A stretch of 64,000 nt of DNA from Gordionus sp. m RMFG-2023 (taxonomy: Eukaryota > Nematomorpha > Gordioida > Chordodea > Parachordodidae): positions 57,081,301-57,145,300 of the forward strand of contig NC_088776.1 of NCBI RefSeq assembly GCF_954871325.1, given 5' to 3'. Within the stretch, counting starts at the first letter, position 1, and the number at the start of each line of letters is the position of its first letter. This document shows, piece after piece, positions 35,606 through 46,556 of the stretch. The position numbers and the translations under genes were made by a program. The notes beneath the pieces were generated by a model. That model made no database searches. It had not been told where the DNA came from and was given only the letters and a program-made list of their open reading frames with translations.

Positions 35606-36599
35606 TACGACAAAACTCGACTTAACACTACATTTTTGAAAAATATGGCTCGCCTAAATTACTAAATTATATTTAAAAAAATTCATATTTTATATTAAAA
35701 AAATGCATCCGGAATCGCAAATACTTATAAAAAAAATTTATTGTTTTATTAGTTTAAAAATTCCATATGGAAGTGAAGTGACTATTTAAATTCTGAAATT
35801 AAAAAAGATATTTTATTTTACTTGGCGTGGTGCCAGCTAGACGGCAAATTTGTTGAGATTTTTTTTTCTTCATTGTTAGGGATAGGGATATGATTAATAA
35901 TCATTTTTTTTAACTTTCCAAATTTTTTTTATTATTTTTGAGGGTAGTTAAATTAAATTTTAATTTTTTTTTTATTCATTTTTTGTTTTTAAAATTATAA
36001 TTCAATTTTAAAGAGTAACATAAATTTTATTAATAAAAGTTGTCCAATTTTCAGGATTAGTCAATATTTTTCTTGCTAAATAGGGTTAAAACGAGAGATT
36101 TTAAATAATAAATGCATATACAAATTATTAAGATATATCTATAATTAATTCTAGCATCTTATTTTAAATTAATATTTAGAAATCTACACAATCTAGTTTC
36201 CAATATATAAAATGTCATCGATAGAGATTGATATAAAAGATATGGGTGCAGATAATATATACAAAATTAATTCTCTGTACAATGATATGTAATTTCCTTC
36301 ATGAGATATCGCATAAAATTTATTCTCGAAAAAAAAAAAGGTATAAATATCATTGTAAGATGTGCCAAGTAAATTTTATCCTAACTAGTAACTTCAAAGA
36401 AGAAATATTTTAATATCCTCAAACTTAAAAATATAATATGAATAAAACATAGGAGTTTATGTGATAGTTGATTTTCTAACAAGTCTATGACAATAATATA
36501 TTTAAGAATTTTATTATAAATTAAAATTACAAGAAATATATTAGCATCTCATTTTATCACTTAAAATTTATTATGTACCTAACTACTCGTATATATAAT

Positions 36600-37520
36600 A
36601 ACCATTTTTTGTCCCTTATTTATGATACATCCTCACTGATATTTTAATTTAACATGTTTAGGATATATATTTTAGCTATTTGCTTTAAAAAAATTGAAAA
36701 AAGTTCAAAATTGTCACCTATCTATGATACATCCTCACTGAATTTTTAATTTAACATGTTTAGAATATATATTTTTAGCTATTTCCTTTAAAAAAATTAA
36801 AAAAGGTTCAAAAATAATGAATATGACAATTGTCACCTATCTATGATACATCCTCACTGAATTTTTTATTTAACATGTTTAGAATATATATATTAGCTAT
36901 TTCCTTTAAAAAAATTTGAAAAAGTTCAAAAATAGCGATTATGACAATTGTCACGTATCTATGATGCATCCTCACTGAATTTTAAATTTAACATGTTTAG
37001 AATATATATTTATGATACATCCTCACTGAATTTTAAATTTAACATGTTTAGAATATATATTTTTAGCTATTTCCTTTAAAAAAATTTGAAAAAGTTCAAA
37101 AATAGCGATTATGACAATTGTCACCTATCTATGATACATCCTCACTGAATTTTAAATTTAACATGTTTAGAATATATATTTTTAGCTATTTCCTTTAAAA
37201 AAATTGAAAAAAATTCAAAAATAACGATTATGACAATTGTCACCTATCTATGATACATCCTCACTGAATTTCTAATTTAACATGTTAAGAATATATATTT
37301 TTAGCAATTTGCTTTAAAAAAACTCAAAAAAGTTCAAAAATTGCCATTATGACAATTGTCACTTATCTATGGTACATCTTCACTGAAATTTTGATTTAAC
37401 ATGTCTACAATATATATTTTTATCTATTTCATTTAAAAAAGTTCAAAAATAACCATCATAACAAATGGCTCTTTTCTATGGTACATCTTTACTTAAAAAT
37501 TTTAAAAAATAACTATGATG
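36600..37520. repeat. 119-bp tandem array, right arm (inverted)
   Basis: Inverted counterpart of 33460-34435, with CATCCTCACTGA at 36629, 36731, 36849, 36968, 37019, 37139, 37258 and CATCTTCACTGA at 37376. One step is short (about 52 bp), so the arms differ by a deletion in one unit. Confidence 0.9.
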
Positions 37521-37639
37521 GAATAGTTAATCCAGAGCGTTATAATTTAAAGAAGCTTTAAGAAACTTTCCCGCCTATAATATTAATATCTACTAAATGT
37601 TATTTAACTTTTGGTCGAAAAAATTAGGTGAAAAAAAGC

Positions 37640-38080
37640 AACCCTAACTTTAAGGCGTCTTTAAAAAAAACGATCCATATTTTGGGTCGGATTGAATAAA
37701 ACGACCCGATGTTTGAGTCTGAGTCAGAAAAACGACCCAAACTTTGAGTTGGAGTTGAAAAATACGACCCAAACTTCAAGTTGGAGTCGAAAAATACGAC
37801 TCTAACTTCAAGTTTGAGTCGAAAAATACGACCCAAATTTCAAGTTTGAGTCGAAAAATACAACCCAAATTTTGAGTCGGAGTCGTAAAAAACGACCCAT
37901 ATTTTGGGTCGAGGACGTTTTTTTCGGCTTGAGCTTGGGTCGAAGTCGAAAAAAACGACCCATATTTTGGGTCGAAGTCGTTTTTTTCTGCTTGAACTCA
38001 GGTCGAAGTCGAAAAAAACGACCAAAACATTGAGTCGGAGTCGAATAAAACGACCCGAGCTTTGGGTCGGGGTCGCGACT
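37640..38080. repeat. 32-bp tandem tract, right arm (inverted)
   Basis: Inverted counterpart of the left-arm tract (GAGTCGAAAAATACGACCC units), ending close to the right terminus in GGGTCGGGGTCGCGACTCGC. Confidence 0.85.
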
Positions 38081-38329
38081 CGCGGCGTTTTAACAACACT
38101 ACTAAATATAAATTGTAAATGATAGGGTAATTTCAATTTATCATGTTTTTATATATTAAAAATATTTATTGTAATTTATTATCTTGAAAATTAAATTTTA
38201 ATTAAATATTTATACCCCTGGTAAATTATGGCGGGGTACGTATAAGGTATTTTTAAATATAAATTATTTTGAATAAAAAGAATCAAACTTTATTTATAAC
38301 AACCTAAATCTCAGCGATTTGTTTAGGGT

Positions 38330-38497
38330 ATGAAAAACCTTAAGAAGATGATTGACTTTATATTTGTATTATGTGACAGTTTTAATTTAGAACTAAATTT
38401 TCCGGATATTATAGATGAAGCCGTTAAATATAATACATTTGACAATTTAGTTATATTTATTTACTTAATACTATCTGAAAATAAAAAGGCAATTTGA
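38330..38497 (+). CDS. small open reading frame, 55 codons, unknown
   Basis: Starts MKNLKKMIDFIFVLCDSF, contains LNFPDIIDEAVKYNTFDNL and ends LSENKKAI before TGA. Composition is protein-like for such A+T-rich DNA, and TTTAG precedes the start, so it might be an exon. A diverged relative beginning ATGATTGACT is in the paralogous block at 60532, where the frame soon departs. I recognise no family. It may be a remnant of a gene in the block or chance. Confidence 0.3.
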   Translation: MKNLKKMIDFIFVLCDSFNLELNFPDIIDEAVKYNTFDNLVIFIYLILSENKKAI

Positions 38498-38536
38498 CAG
38501 CATAAATATGTTTAGAAATATAAAGTTATAATCATC

Positions 38537-38556
38537 CAAACCCCCCCCCCCCCCTC
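38537..38556. repeat. poly-C tract
   Basis: A run of about 14-18 cytosines followed by CTCTCC, an outlier in this A+T-rich DNA; length is likely to be variable. Confidence 0.8.
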
Positions 38557-38559
38557 TCC

Positions 38560-39363
38560 ACATAATAACTAAAAAACTTAAATTTATATTTTTTCCCTTT
38601 AGGTTAACCAACTGTTATGCTTACACCTACTTGGGACATGCCCATTAACGTGCACTCCTTATATTAAGTTTCCCTAATCGTATTCTTTTTAATATATAGT
38701 TTGATGGAATTAAGGAATACCTAGCTTAGCCATTTTGTAACGGTAACATAATAGGAAGATGTTGTTTTAAATATGTATCACATAAATATAAATATAGATT
38801 CAATCGTTGAATATAATTATTATAGTACAATAGAACAAATATACTATTTAAAAAATGGTTCTTGAATAATTATTTTACATAGACAACGCTTACGTCCTTT
38901 TTTCATTTTTGTTTCCCTGCGTCACACCATCTCCGTTCTTTTTTTTAATAGTATTATTATATATTTTTCAAACATTTTTAAATATATTAAAATTTATTAT
39001 AATGAAAATTTAAATTATTATATCTTATATTGATAATAAACAATTGTTTTTTTTTTAATTAGATATATTAATAATATTATATAAAAATTTCTGTAATGTT
39101 TATTTAAAAATCATTTGTAAAATTTGTGATAAACAACTTAGTTTTGTAAGTGCTTTTAAAATGTAATAATTTTATCAAATTAGGTTTTAGATAGGATTTA
39201 AATTTAAGAATTAAAACCCAGTGTGAAATCTTTTAGGGGATAGTAATAATATTCTTAAGGTGAAAAGTTAAAATTTTGAAAAGTTGAAATTAATATTATT
39301 TATTTTTAGTCATTAATTTTAAAATAACAATTAAAACAACTATGTCTTAAATAATATACATGT
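38560..39363. other. intergenic, nothing recognised
   Basis: No supported gene or element end. Confidence 0.4.
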
Positions 39364-40572
39364 TCTACAAAGAGTGGCGTCATTAGAGGGGAGAGCGCAG
39401 GGGCTCGAGCCCCTTGAAAAATTTGAATAGCCCCCTGAAACAATTTTTTTTTTTAATGACTCCTTAATATCCTCTTGAACTAAAAATAAATTTTTTTGAT
39501 TGCCTCATGGATGATTTCTTTTATAATTCTATTAAGTAATATATAGATTTTATTTATTATATAGAAATTAATAAGACTATTTAAATTTTTATTAAATGAA
39601 TAAATTATTAGATTAGATTAATACATATAAATTTTATTTTCACTATGTCAGCTTGCAAAATTCTGTATTAAAAATATAATATCAAAAACTCATTAAATAT
39701 TATTTTAGCTTTAACAGTTGAAGTTTAATTGACTTTTATTTAAATTATTATATAACCCTAATTAAATAAATATAATCATATATTATATGAAAATTAACAA
39801 ATTTAAATTAGCCGAGTTCAAAATAATTAATTAACTTTATATTTATTTTTAAATTTTATTATCATACCTATTCCTATAAATATTCTAAAGGTCAAAATAA
39901 GTATAAGTGATTTCTTTAACAAAAGTAAGTAGATATATAGTTTATAATTCTACTATACAATTTTCTATAAAAATTAGATAAAATGCCACTTTTATAGACG
40001 TATTTGATAGTTTTATAATATATTACAGTTAATATTATAATAAATTTTATTAATAAATGGTTCTGATAATAAATATAGTACCAATTTGCATTCAAGTATT
40101 TAACGCCATCTATTTAGTTATAAATAATTATAAATATAAAACATAAATAAATTTGTTTTTCTCTTTTTTTTGCGTGTTTTTAGGGAAGCTATTTTTTCGA
40201 GTTAAATTTTTAATATAAGTATTATTTTAAAATTATTACAAACTATTATTATTTTAAGATATACTATCAAGGTGGTGCTACAATATATAAAATCTTAATT
40301 GTTACGTCATATCATTTTTATTTTAGGATTAGTAAATGTTTCATTTCTAATAGTGTTGTTAAATGGCTCTTTTTGAGCCATTTTTAAAAACTGCTAACTT
40401 CAGAGTTAGCAAATTTCAAAAATAATATATCAATTTAAAACCCGGTCGAAAGCTGGGTAAAAGAGGGGCGAAGGCCTGCAATTTGGAAGGTAAGGGGAGC
40501 GAAGCCCCCCATAATTTTTTTTTAGTTGAGTCCCCTGAGATTGTATAGACTAGCAACGCCCCTGTATATAAA
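39364..40572. mobile_element. non-autonomous hAT element, copy 2 (opposite orientation)
   Basis: Element about 39372-40564 ends AGTGGCGTCATTAG and CTAGCAACGCCCCTG, matching the 14461-16193 element read on the other strand (TTGAATAG.CCCCTG, TGACTCCTTAATATCC, GGATTAGTAAATGTTTCAT). Flanks TCTACAAA / TATATAAA are 6 of 8 alike. A stretch of about 0.6 kb present in copy 1 (14600-15190) is absent and in its place is one end of a TAGTGTTGTT MITE (about 40353-40410). Confidence 0.82.
40353..40410. mobile_element. single end of a TAGTGTTGTT-family hAT MITE
   Basis: TAGTGTTGTTAAATGGCTC, a short hairpin (GGCTCTTTTTGAGCC) and TTTTTAAAAACTGCTAACT match the left end of the 24012 MITE. No right end follows. 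Confidence 0.7.
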
Positions 40573-41530
40573 GCTTAATTATCAACGTCATTCATAGATT
40601 AATGGCTATTATTTATAAACAAAATAGAAACATCAAAAAATATAAAATATATAATTTTCAATATCTTTTATGTAAATTAATAGCCTAATCTTATCTTATT
40701 AAATCATATCTAGCACGATGGTCACAGAAGTGCTCAAAATGAGCGAACGATTATCATATGAATTGTTACAAATCAAATGTTTTTTTAGCAAATAATATTT
40801 ATTAATTTCAAAAAAACAATCGCATTTAATTCACAAAATATAATATTATTAACTAATTACAATTCATTGATAATATAACAAATAAATATTATATTTAATA
40901 TACAAAATATATATATCACGCCGCCACGTAACCGAATTTTTACATCTGCAGGGAGGTGTTGAACGCCGACACTTTTTTGGCGGCGTATATATCTAACTAA
41001 ACCTGCTCAGCAAGTTGGGTAGACGAATTAAGGGCACGTATTTGATTTATATTTCAGTTGATAACAATGATTTGGAAACATTTTATCACGAGATACTTTA
41101 TCAAGCTTTATCACGAATGCACTTTATCAATTTGTCATTTAATAATATACTTTATCATGCATCACTTGAATACGCGACACTTTGTGGTATTCTCAAAAGA
41201 CTTATTTTAAAAGTTAAATTTTAATTATTTGATTTTTTTTTATTTTGATATTTAAAAAATTTTTATTAAAAAAACTAATTATTTACATTTTTATAAGTAT
41301 AATCTTTTTAAACTTAGTTATAATTTTATTTTGGAAACAGAAAATTTATGCAACAAGAATGATTTTAATTTATACTTTAATCACGAGTTAAAAAATATAA
41401 TTATATATAAAATAATGCATAAAATAATGCATAAAATATGGGCAACAGCTTAAATTTTTAAAATTTAATAGTCCATATTCGAAACACATATATGAAATCA
41501 TTTTTTTTATATTTTCATATTTCTTTGAGA
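40573..41530. repeat. 3' flank of unit D, related to 13131-13718
   Basis: From about 41000 the sequence follows 13200-13740 (CTGCTCAGCAAGTTGG, GATAACAATG, GGAAACAGAAAA, TTCGAAACACATAT). The part before 41000 holds no recognised gene. Confidence 0.6.
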
Positions 41531-41539
41531 GGTAAGGGA

Positions 41540-44500
41540 TTGACCATAATCCAGATGTTACAGGAATAATTCTTGTAACCTTCTGGATAGATTCATCTGA
41601 AGTTATTTTGTGCCACTGTAATGATCGTTAAAGGGCTGACATATATGACAAAACCATCAAGGTATTAACATTATAATTTATAAGGTAGTTGCATAGACCA
41701 ACGAAGGACTGCAATAGTCATTTAATTTTAATTTAATCTCTAATATAACTTTTATAGTATTCAATTTCGAAATGTCACCTTCATGAGTAAGGGGATTTTT
41801 AATATCATCAACTTTTGTTACAAAAACATTTTTGAGTTTTATTTATAGGTGCATCAATAGCATATTGAATAATTTGTATTTGTTCATTTTAATATTAAGG
41901 GTTGGTTATTTTTTGATGTGAATTCAAATTTTAACACTATAATATAAAATTATATTCTTTAATATAAAAAATGTATAAAATTGGGCTTATATAAAGTAAA
42001 ATATATTTATGAAACAAAAAATAATGGGCCTTAATTTTTAATTTATACAATTATAAATCGTTACAAACGATTAAATCAAAAAATAATTATAAATATATTT
42101 TTCCAAGAATTTTAAGAGTTGGGTTATTCTTTTAATTTTTATTAATAAAAATAATCAAAACACTAAATTAAAAATTTATAATTATCAAGTGCCGAATGGT
42201 AAAGTGCCGCATGATAAAGGTCGCATGATAAAATTTAGGCGAATAATAATGATGTGGATTATATATAATATAACATTGACATTGCTACTAAGTTTAGAAT
42301 TTGATATATTCTTTAAAAGCTAATTAATTCCATCTATTATAATTTAGTTTTTTGTGTTACCTATATCTTCCATTACTAGATATATATATTCCCCCGTTAT
42401 TGGTCCGTGTTCCAATTGTTTTGAAGAATATGGGTTTTGGAGCTGCTATGAAATTTATAATTACCCTTTTATATATGTCACCCATCACTTGGCTAATCTT
42501 CCAGATACAATATTTTTAAAATTTTCTTACTCACTTCTTGATTTTACTTAGTAAATGCTTAGAAATTTTTAATAATCTTATTATCAAAATTGCAAATGAA
42601 TTATATTTAATTTAGACTAGTATTATGTTTCTAAAATTTTATGTAAAAATTAAGAAATTTAGGTTCGACTAAAATTAATCTATTATCACCTTAAAACATG
42701 TCTGCTAGTCTACTTATAATCACTAATCTGTTGTTAATAAATTTATTTGCCTAATTCCTATCTTTCAGCTTTTAATTAAGCATTAACCCTATCTTATACC
42801 TATGGCTCTAATAATCATACTTCTTATCGTTACTTAGTTATTACAAAATATTTTAACAAAATATATTTATGCTGATTAAAAAATTATTCAGTTCATATTT
42901 AATTACTAAGTTGACTATTATTGTATTAACGTGAATGATTAATAATTAACACACATATAATATATACATATACAAAAATAAAGCACTTTAATTTATTACC
43001 AAGCATATAATATTTTTAGTAAAATATGAAAAAAATGATTATTTAATTAAATAGCACATAATTGCAAACAAGTTAAGGTAAATTTACCATGTGTAATATC
43101 AATTAAGATATTAACTAAAAATTAATTTCCGAAAATAATTTAATGAGACATGACACATATTTCAATGCGACAAAACTAATATTATGGTTTTATCTAATGT
43201 ATAAATATATTTGTTTTATTATATATAACAGAAATGATCATAAGCAGGATTTTTTTTTAATTGCAATTTGTAAGAATGCAGGATATATTAATATTTCAAC
43301 CTATAAAAGTGTATTGAAAAAATTTATTTCTGGGTAAGCTCCAATATAAGCTGTATACGATATGATTTAAGTATATGTCTATAATTGTAATGTTTGGATG
43401 TTGCTTTTTTAACTGATACCAAATTATCGCTAACAAATATTGTAATCTATGGATAATATTTTAAAAACATAATATTCTTAAAATTCATTCACTTATAGCT
43501 TTTCTTAATTTCCTTTTCAAATCTTGTAAAAATTATGACTCACATTTGTGTTCATAAATTGAATACATTTGTATGGCCTGCCATTATTTAACGATAACAT
43601 ACATAGCCCAATCGTTGAACCAATGCCATTCAATTTGAATTCGACCTAAGATAAAGTTATTAAAACGTTGACTAATGTCTATTCACTTTAGCTTCAATTT
43701 TAAATGTTTGATTGAATTCATTTAAATTCATTAGGTTCGACAATTCAAAACTTCCAAATATCCACAACGTTTTGTAAATGGTGTTGTTTATTGAATATGT
43801 ATCTATATACCCATCACCCCCTTGGATATAGGATATTATTGAAATATTCTATTTATGTAGATAGAGTTCAGAGTATCTATTTTATTGATAATGAAAAAAA
43901 TAAATTTAATTATTAAAAATAATATGCTAAATGTTTTAGGAAAACAAATATATGGAAAGTGAAAAAAATATGAATCTTTAAATTTTATATTAAATATTTA
44001 AACGAGAAACAATGAGAATAAATGGTTGGTTTAAGGAAAAGAGTAATGTGATGGCAATTATAAAAATGAAGATCGCGATCAAATAAATTTCATATTTTTT
44101 CGAATAATTGAGTAAAAGTACATTTTAACTATAACATACCCCAGTGGTAAAAGGTGTCTCCTATATGATAATCAATATTTCTATTCATTTATTTTAATAG
44201 TTACATTTACATTCTATAAATTATATAAAAATAATAAAAGATCTCACTCTTTTCTCCCATCTGTATTATATACATTGAATAAGCCAGGATTATGTATCAA
44301 TAAGCATAATTCGTTAAAATCGACATTTAAAGCTATAAAATAATAAAATATCAATTTAGAATTTTTTTTCATTGGATATATATCTTGATTTTTCTATATT
44401 CTAGAAATATCTACTTATGATTATAAATTGTGTTTTTTTTTCAAATTATTTAACAACACAATTCGGTTTTTTTTCAAAGAATTAAGTGGTATTAAAATTA

Positions 44501-45028
44501 AATGTTTTTTATATATTTTTATTCATAGAACAATTGATATTTAATAAAAGTAATATAAAAATTGAAGACAAATATCATGCTATCTAAAATTTTTGACATT
44601 TCATGGTTTAAAAAGGTATGATTTCCTGATTTATTACAAAATTGGTTTATATACTAATATCCAAGTTAAGAAACACTTTCCAACAATATTCTATGTTATT
44701 AATTATTATTTTCAAGTTATAATTTTATAAATTTAGATGTTTTTATCTCTTCCTAATGTGAGTTTTGGAAGTTATTGCTATATAAATCGCTAGTTTTACA
44801 ATTTAACATGATGTCATTTGTAATATATACAGTTTAAGCTACATCATAGTATTACTCGGTTGAACATAGTCATACACCTGGTTATTTAAATAACTAATCT
44901 AGGGTTAATACGATTATACATCTATGAGATTAATGTTATTATATTTGTATAATTAATGAATGTAAACCTCTTTGAGCAGGTATAGTTCTAACATAAGCGA
45001 AGAGGCATATGAATCGAATTAGTTTCAT
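41540..45028 (-). pseudogene. unit D, most complete copy of the secreted gene family
   Basis: Minus-strand exons: S 45028-44968 (MKLIRFICLFAYVRTIPAQ), b 44332-44248 (NVDFNELCLLIHNPGLFNVY), a 44160-44140 (21-base microexon, RHLLPLG), c 43876-43687 (QGGDGYIDTYSINNT, LWIFGSFELSNLMNLNEF), d 43645-43544 (34 codons, LNGIGSTIGLCMLSLNNGRP), e 43446-43301 (YLNHIVY, QYTFIG), g about 42510-42350 and h about 41620-41540. All junctions are GT-AG with donors AG|GTTTAC, GTGAGA, GTATGT, GTGAAT, GTGAGT. Phases agree across all joins from S to e, and the c-d intron is only 41 bp. Exons b and d are fully open; others carry a few breaks. Function unknown; secretion is inferred from the signal peptide. Confidence 0.68.
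41549..41587. other. short perfect hairpin in exon h region of unit D
   Basis: ATCCAGA-GTTACA ... TGTAAC-TCTGGAT pairs over 7 and 6 bp around an 11-base loop. It is not conserved in unit A, so probably incidental. Confidence 0.4.
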
Positions 45029-45150
45029 TTTAAAAATATTTTGATTTACTATTTTAATAAAATTATATAAAAGAGATCATTAATTTAATAATTTAAATAT
45101 TCCTATTCTGCAAATGCTTGCAAAATATTTCTTATTTAAATCTGTAAAAT

Positions 45151-45170
45151 TGTATATCTATATAAAGTAT
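45151..45170 (-). promoter_or_regulatory. TATA-like motif upstream of unit D
   Basis: ACTTTATATAGATATACA on the minus strand, about 125-140 bases before the S-exon ATG; same string before units C and E. Confidence 0.4.
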
Positions 45171-45609
45171 TAAAGTCATTTACCTATAACATAACAAATA
45201 AACAATTTTTTCCCCAACCTTCATTAGGTTAAAAACCTCTCTGCATTAAATTAAGATAATTATTTTTTTAAAAAAAATTCTTATCGAATATATTCAAAAA
45301 TTAGCTTTAAATAATAATTTTTTTATATTAATTCACTTAACAAAAATATATAAATCAGAATAAAGGAAATATAACCCACCCACCCCCCACCTTCTTTTAA
45401 ATTTCTTTAAAATATTTATTTTAAAAATAACACTTCCCTCTATTTAGAAAAAAGAATAAGTTTTTATTCCACGTATCATCAGCTTACCAAATATTAATAT
45501 TTTTTAAAACAATAAAAAGGATTTATTATTTTATAAATTTATTTTCAAATTTTAAATAGCTATATAATAATTAATTCATTTTTTTTGTCGTTACTAATTT
45601 TATCAAACT

Positions 45610-45965
45610 TTTTTTTTCTATTTTATATTTCATTCTTGTTGAGTAGTAAGCTGCTTCAACATCTATTTCCATTATATAATATTAATGCAATCCATTTTAT
45701 TAAAATATTATTTATTTCAATGGCTTTAAATTTTTAATATCATTGAATATTTGGTTTCCCCTCTTTCCTTTATCCATCGTATCTAAACTCTTAATCTTTT
45801 TTCCTATATTATTTTCAGCCCTTCCATAGTACGCCCATATCACCATAGTCTATTTACAATGATTGTTTATATGGATAAATTTAAACTATATTTTTTTATC
45901 CTATTATTCTCAGCATTTTCTCCATTATCTGTAAACTTCTCAAGTCTTATGTTTACTATTTTTAT
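45610..45965 (-). mobile_element. old RTE LINE 3' remnant upstream of unit D
   Basis: TTCTTGTTGAGTAGTAAGC, CGCCCATATCACCATAGTC and TTCTCAGCATTTTCTCCATT correspond to the RT C-terminal region at 7550-7890. No frame remains. Orthologous in position to 31440 and 59530. Confidence 0.7.
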
Positions 45966-46556
45966 TGACTAAGTTTTGATAAGGAGCAATTAAAATTAAT
46001 AAAAATCAATCTCATTTAAAATCTACCAAATGTTTATAATTTTTTTAAATATTTATCTCATGATTAAAATATCATATAACTTTACAAAAAATAATTGAAA
46101 TCTTTTGATGGGAGCATGCTAAATTTGTTAGTTATTTTTATCTTTTATTAGATATAGTTCTGAGAATTTTTTTAAAATTTGTTATATTAAGAAAACATTT
46201 TTATAATTTTAATATAAGCGATTTTTTTAGAAACAAATATATAGAAAGGGAAAAAAATTTGGAAATGTTTATTTTAAAATAAATATTTCTAATAGAAACT
46301 ACTAGAATAAAAGGGTTATTTCAAGGGAAAATAAAGGTGTTATCTTGGTGAGATCAGGATGGCAAAAATATTTTTCCAGATTTGATATTACGTGTGTAGC
46401 TCTTTAGCACTGAGTGATTTCGACTTAAAGTTATATTTCCTCAAAAAAATGACTGAAGAAATACACAAAGATGACTTCAACCTAATTCTTAATTTGTTGA
46501 GATTAACCCTGATTCTGAGTACTAAATCTGAAAAAAAAATTTGAGAAGCTTCTCTA
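45966..46556. repeat. block flank, no gene
   Basis: The first part follows 31810-31870 (CAATTAAAATTAATAAAAAT); beyond that nothing is recognised. Confidence 0.4.

Larger units (their letters stand above)
32794..38109. mobile_element. giant palindromic hAT element with 2.1-kb terminal inverted repeats
   Basis: Element 32802-38101 (5.3 kb) is flanked by CTAAATAT at 32794-32801 and 38102-38109 and ends TAGTGTTGTTAA / TTAACAACACTA. The left arm (to about 34990) and right arm (from about 36051) are inverted copies with high identity along their length. Each arm holds a GC-richer 32-bp tandem tract next to the terminus, then unique sequence, then an array of about 119-bp units, then more unique sequence. 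The loop of about 1 kb carries a hAT transposase C-terminal remnant. In the paralogous block the empty site is at about 60262-60300. Arms this long are unusual for hAT, whose TIRs are commonly 10-30 bp. Confidence 0.93.

Noticed and set aside
35418-35639. Plus-strand 73-codon protein in the palindrome loop
   Set aside because: Antisense shadow of the minus-strand hAT dimerisation domain.
43301-43446. Exon e as the last exon, with a stop after ILTxCN
   Set aside because: The same reading continues past a conserved AG|GTGGAAGT donor whose one-base phase fits exon f of unit A, so the stop is more likely intronic; not fully excluded.
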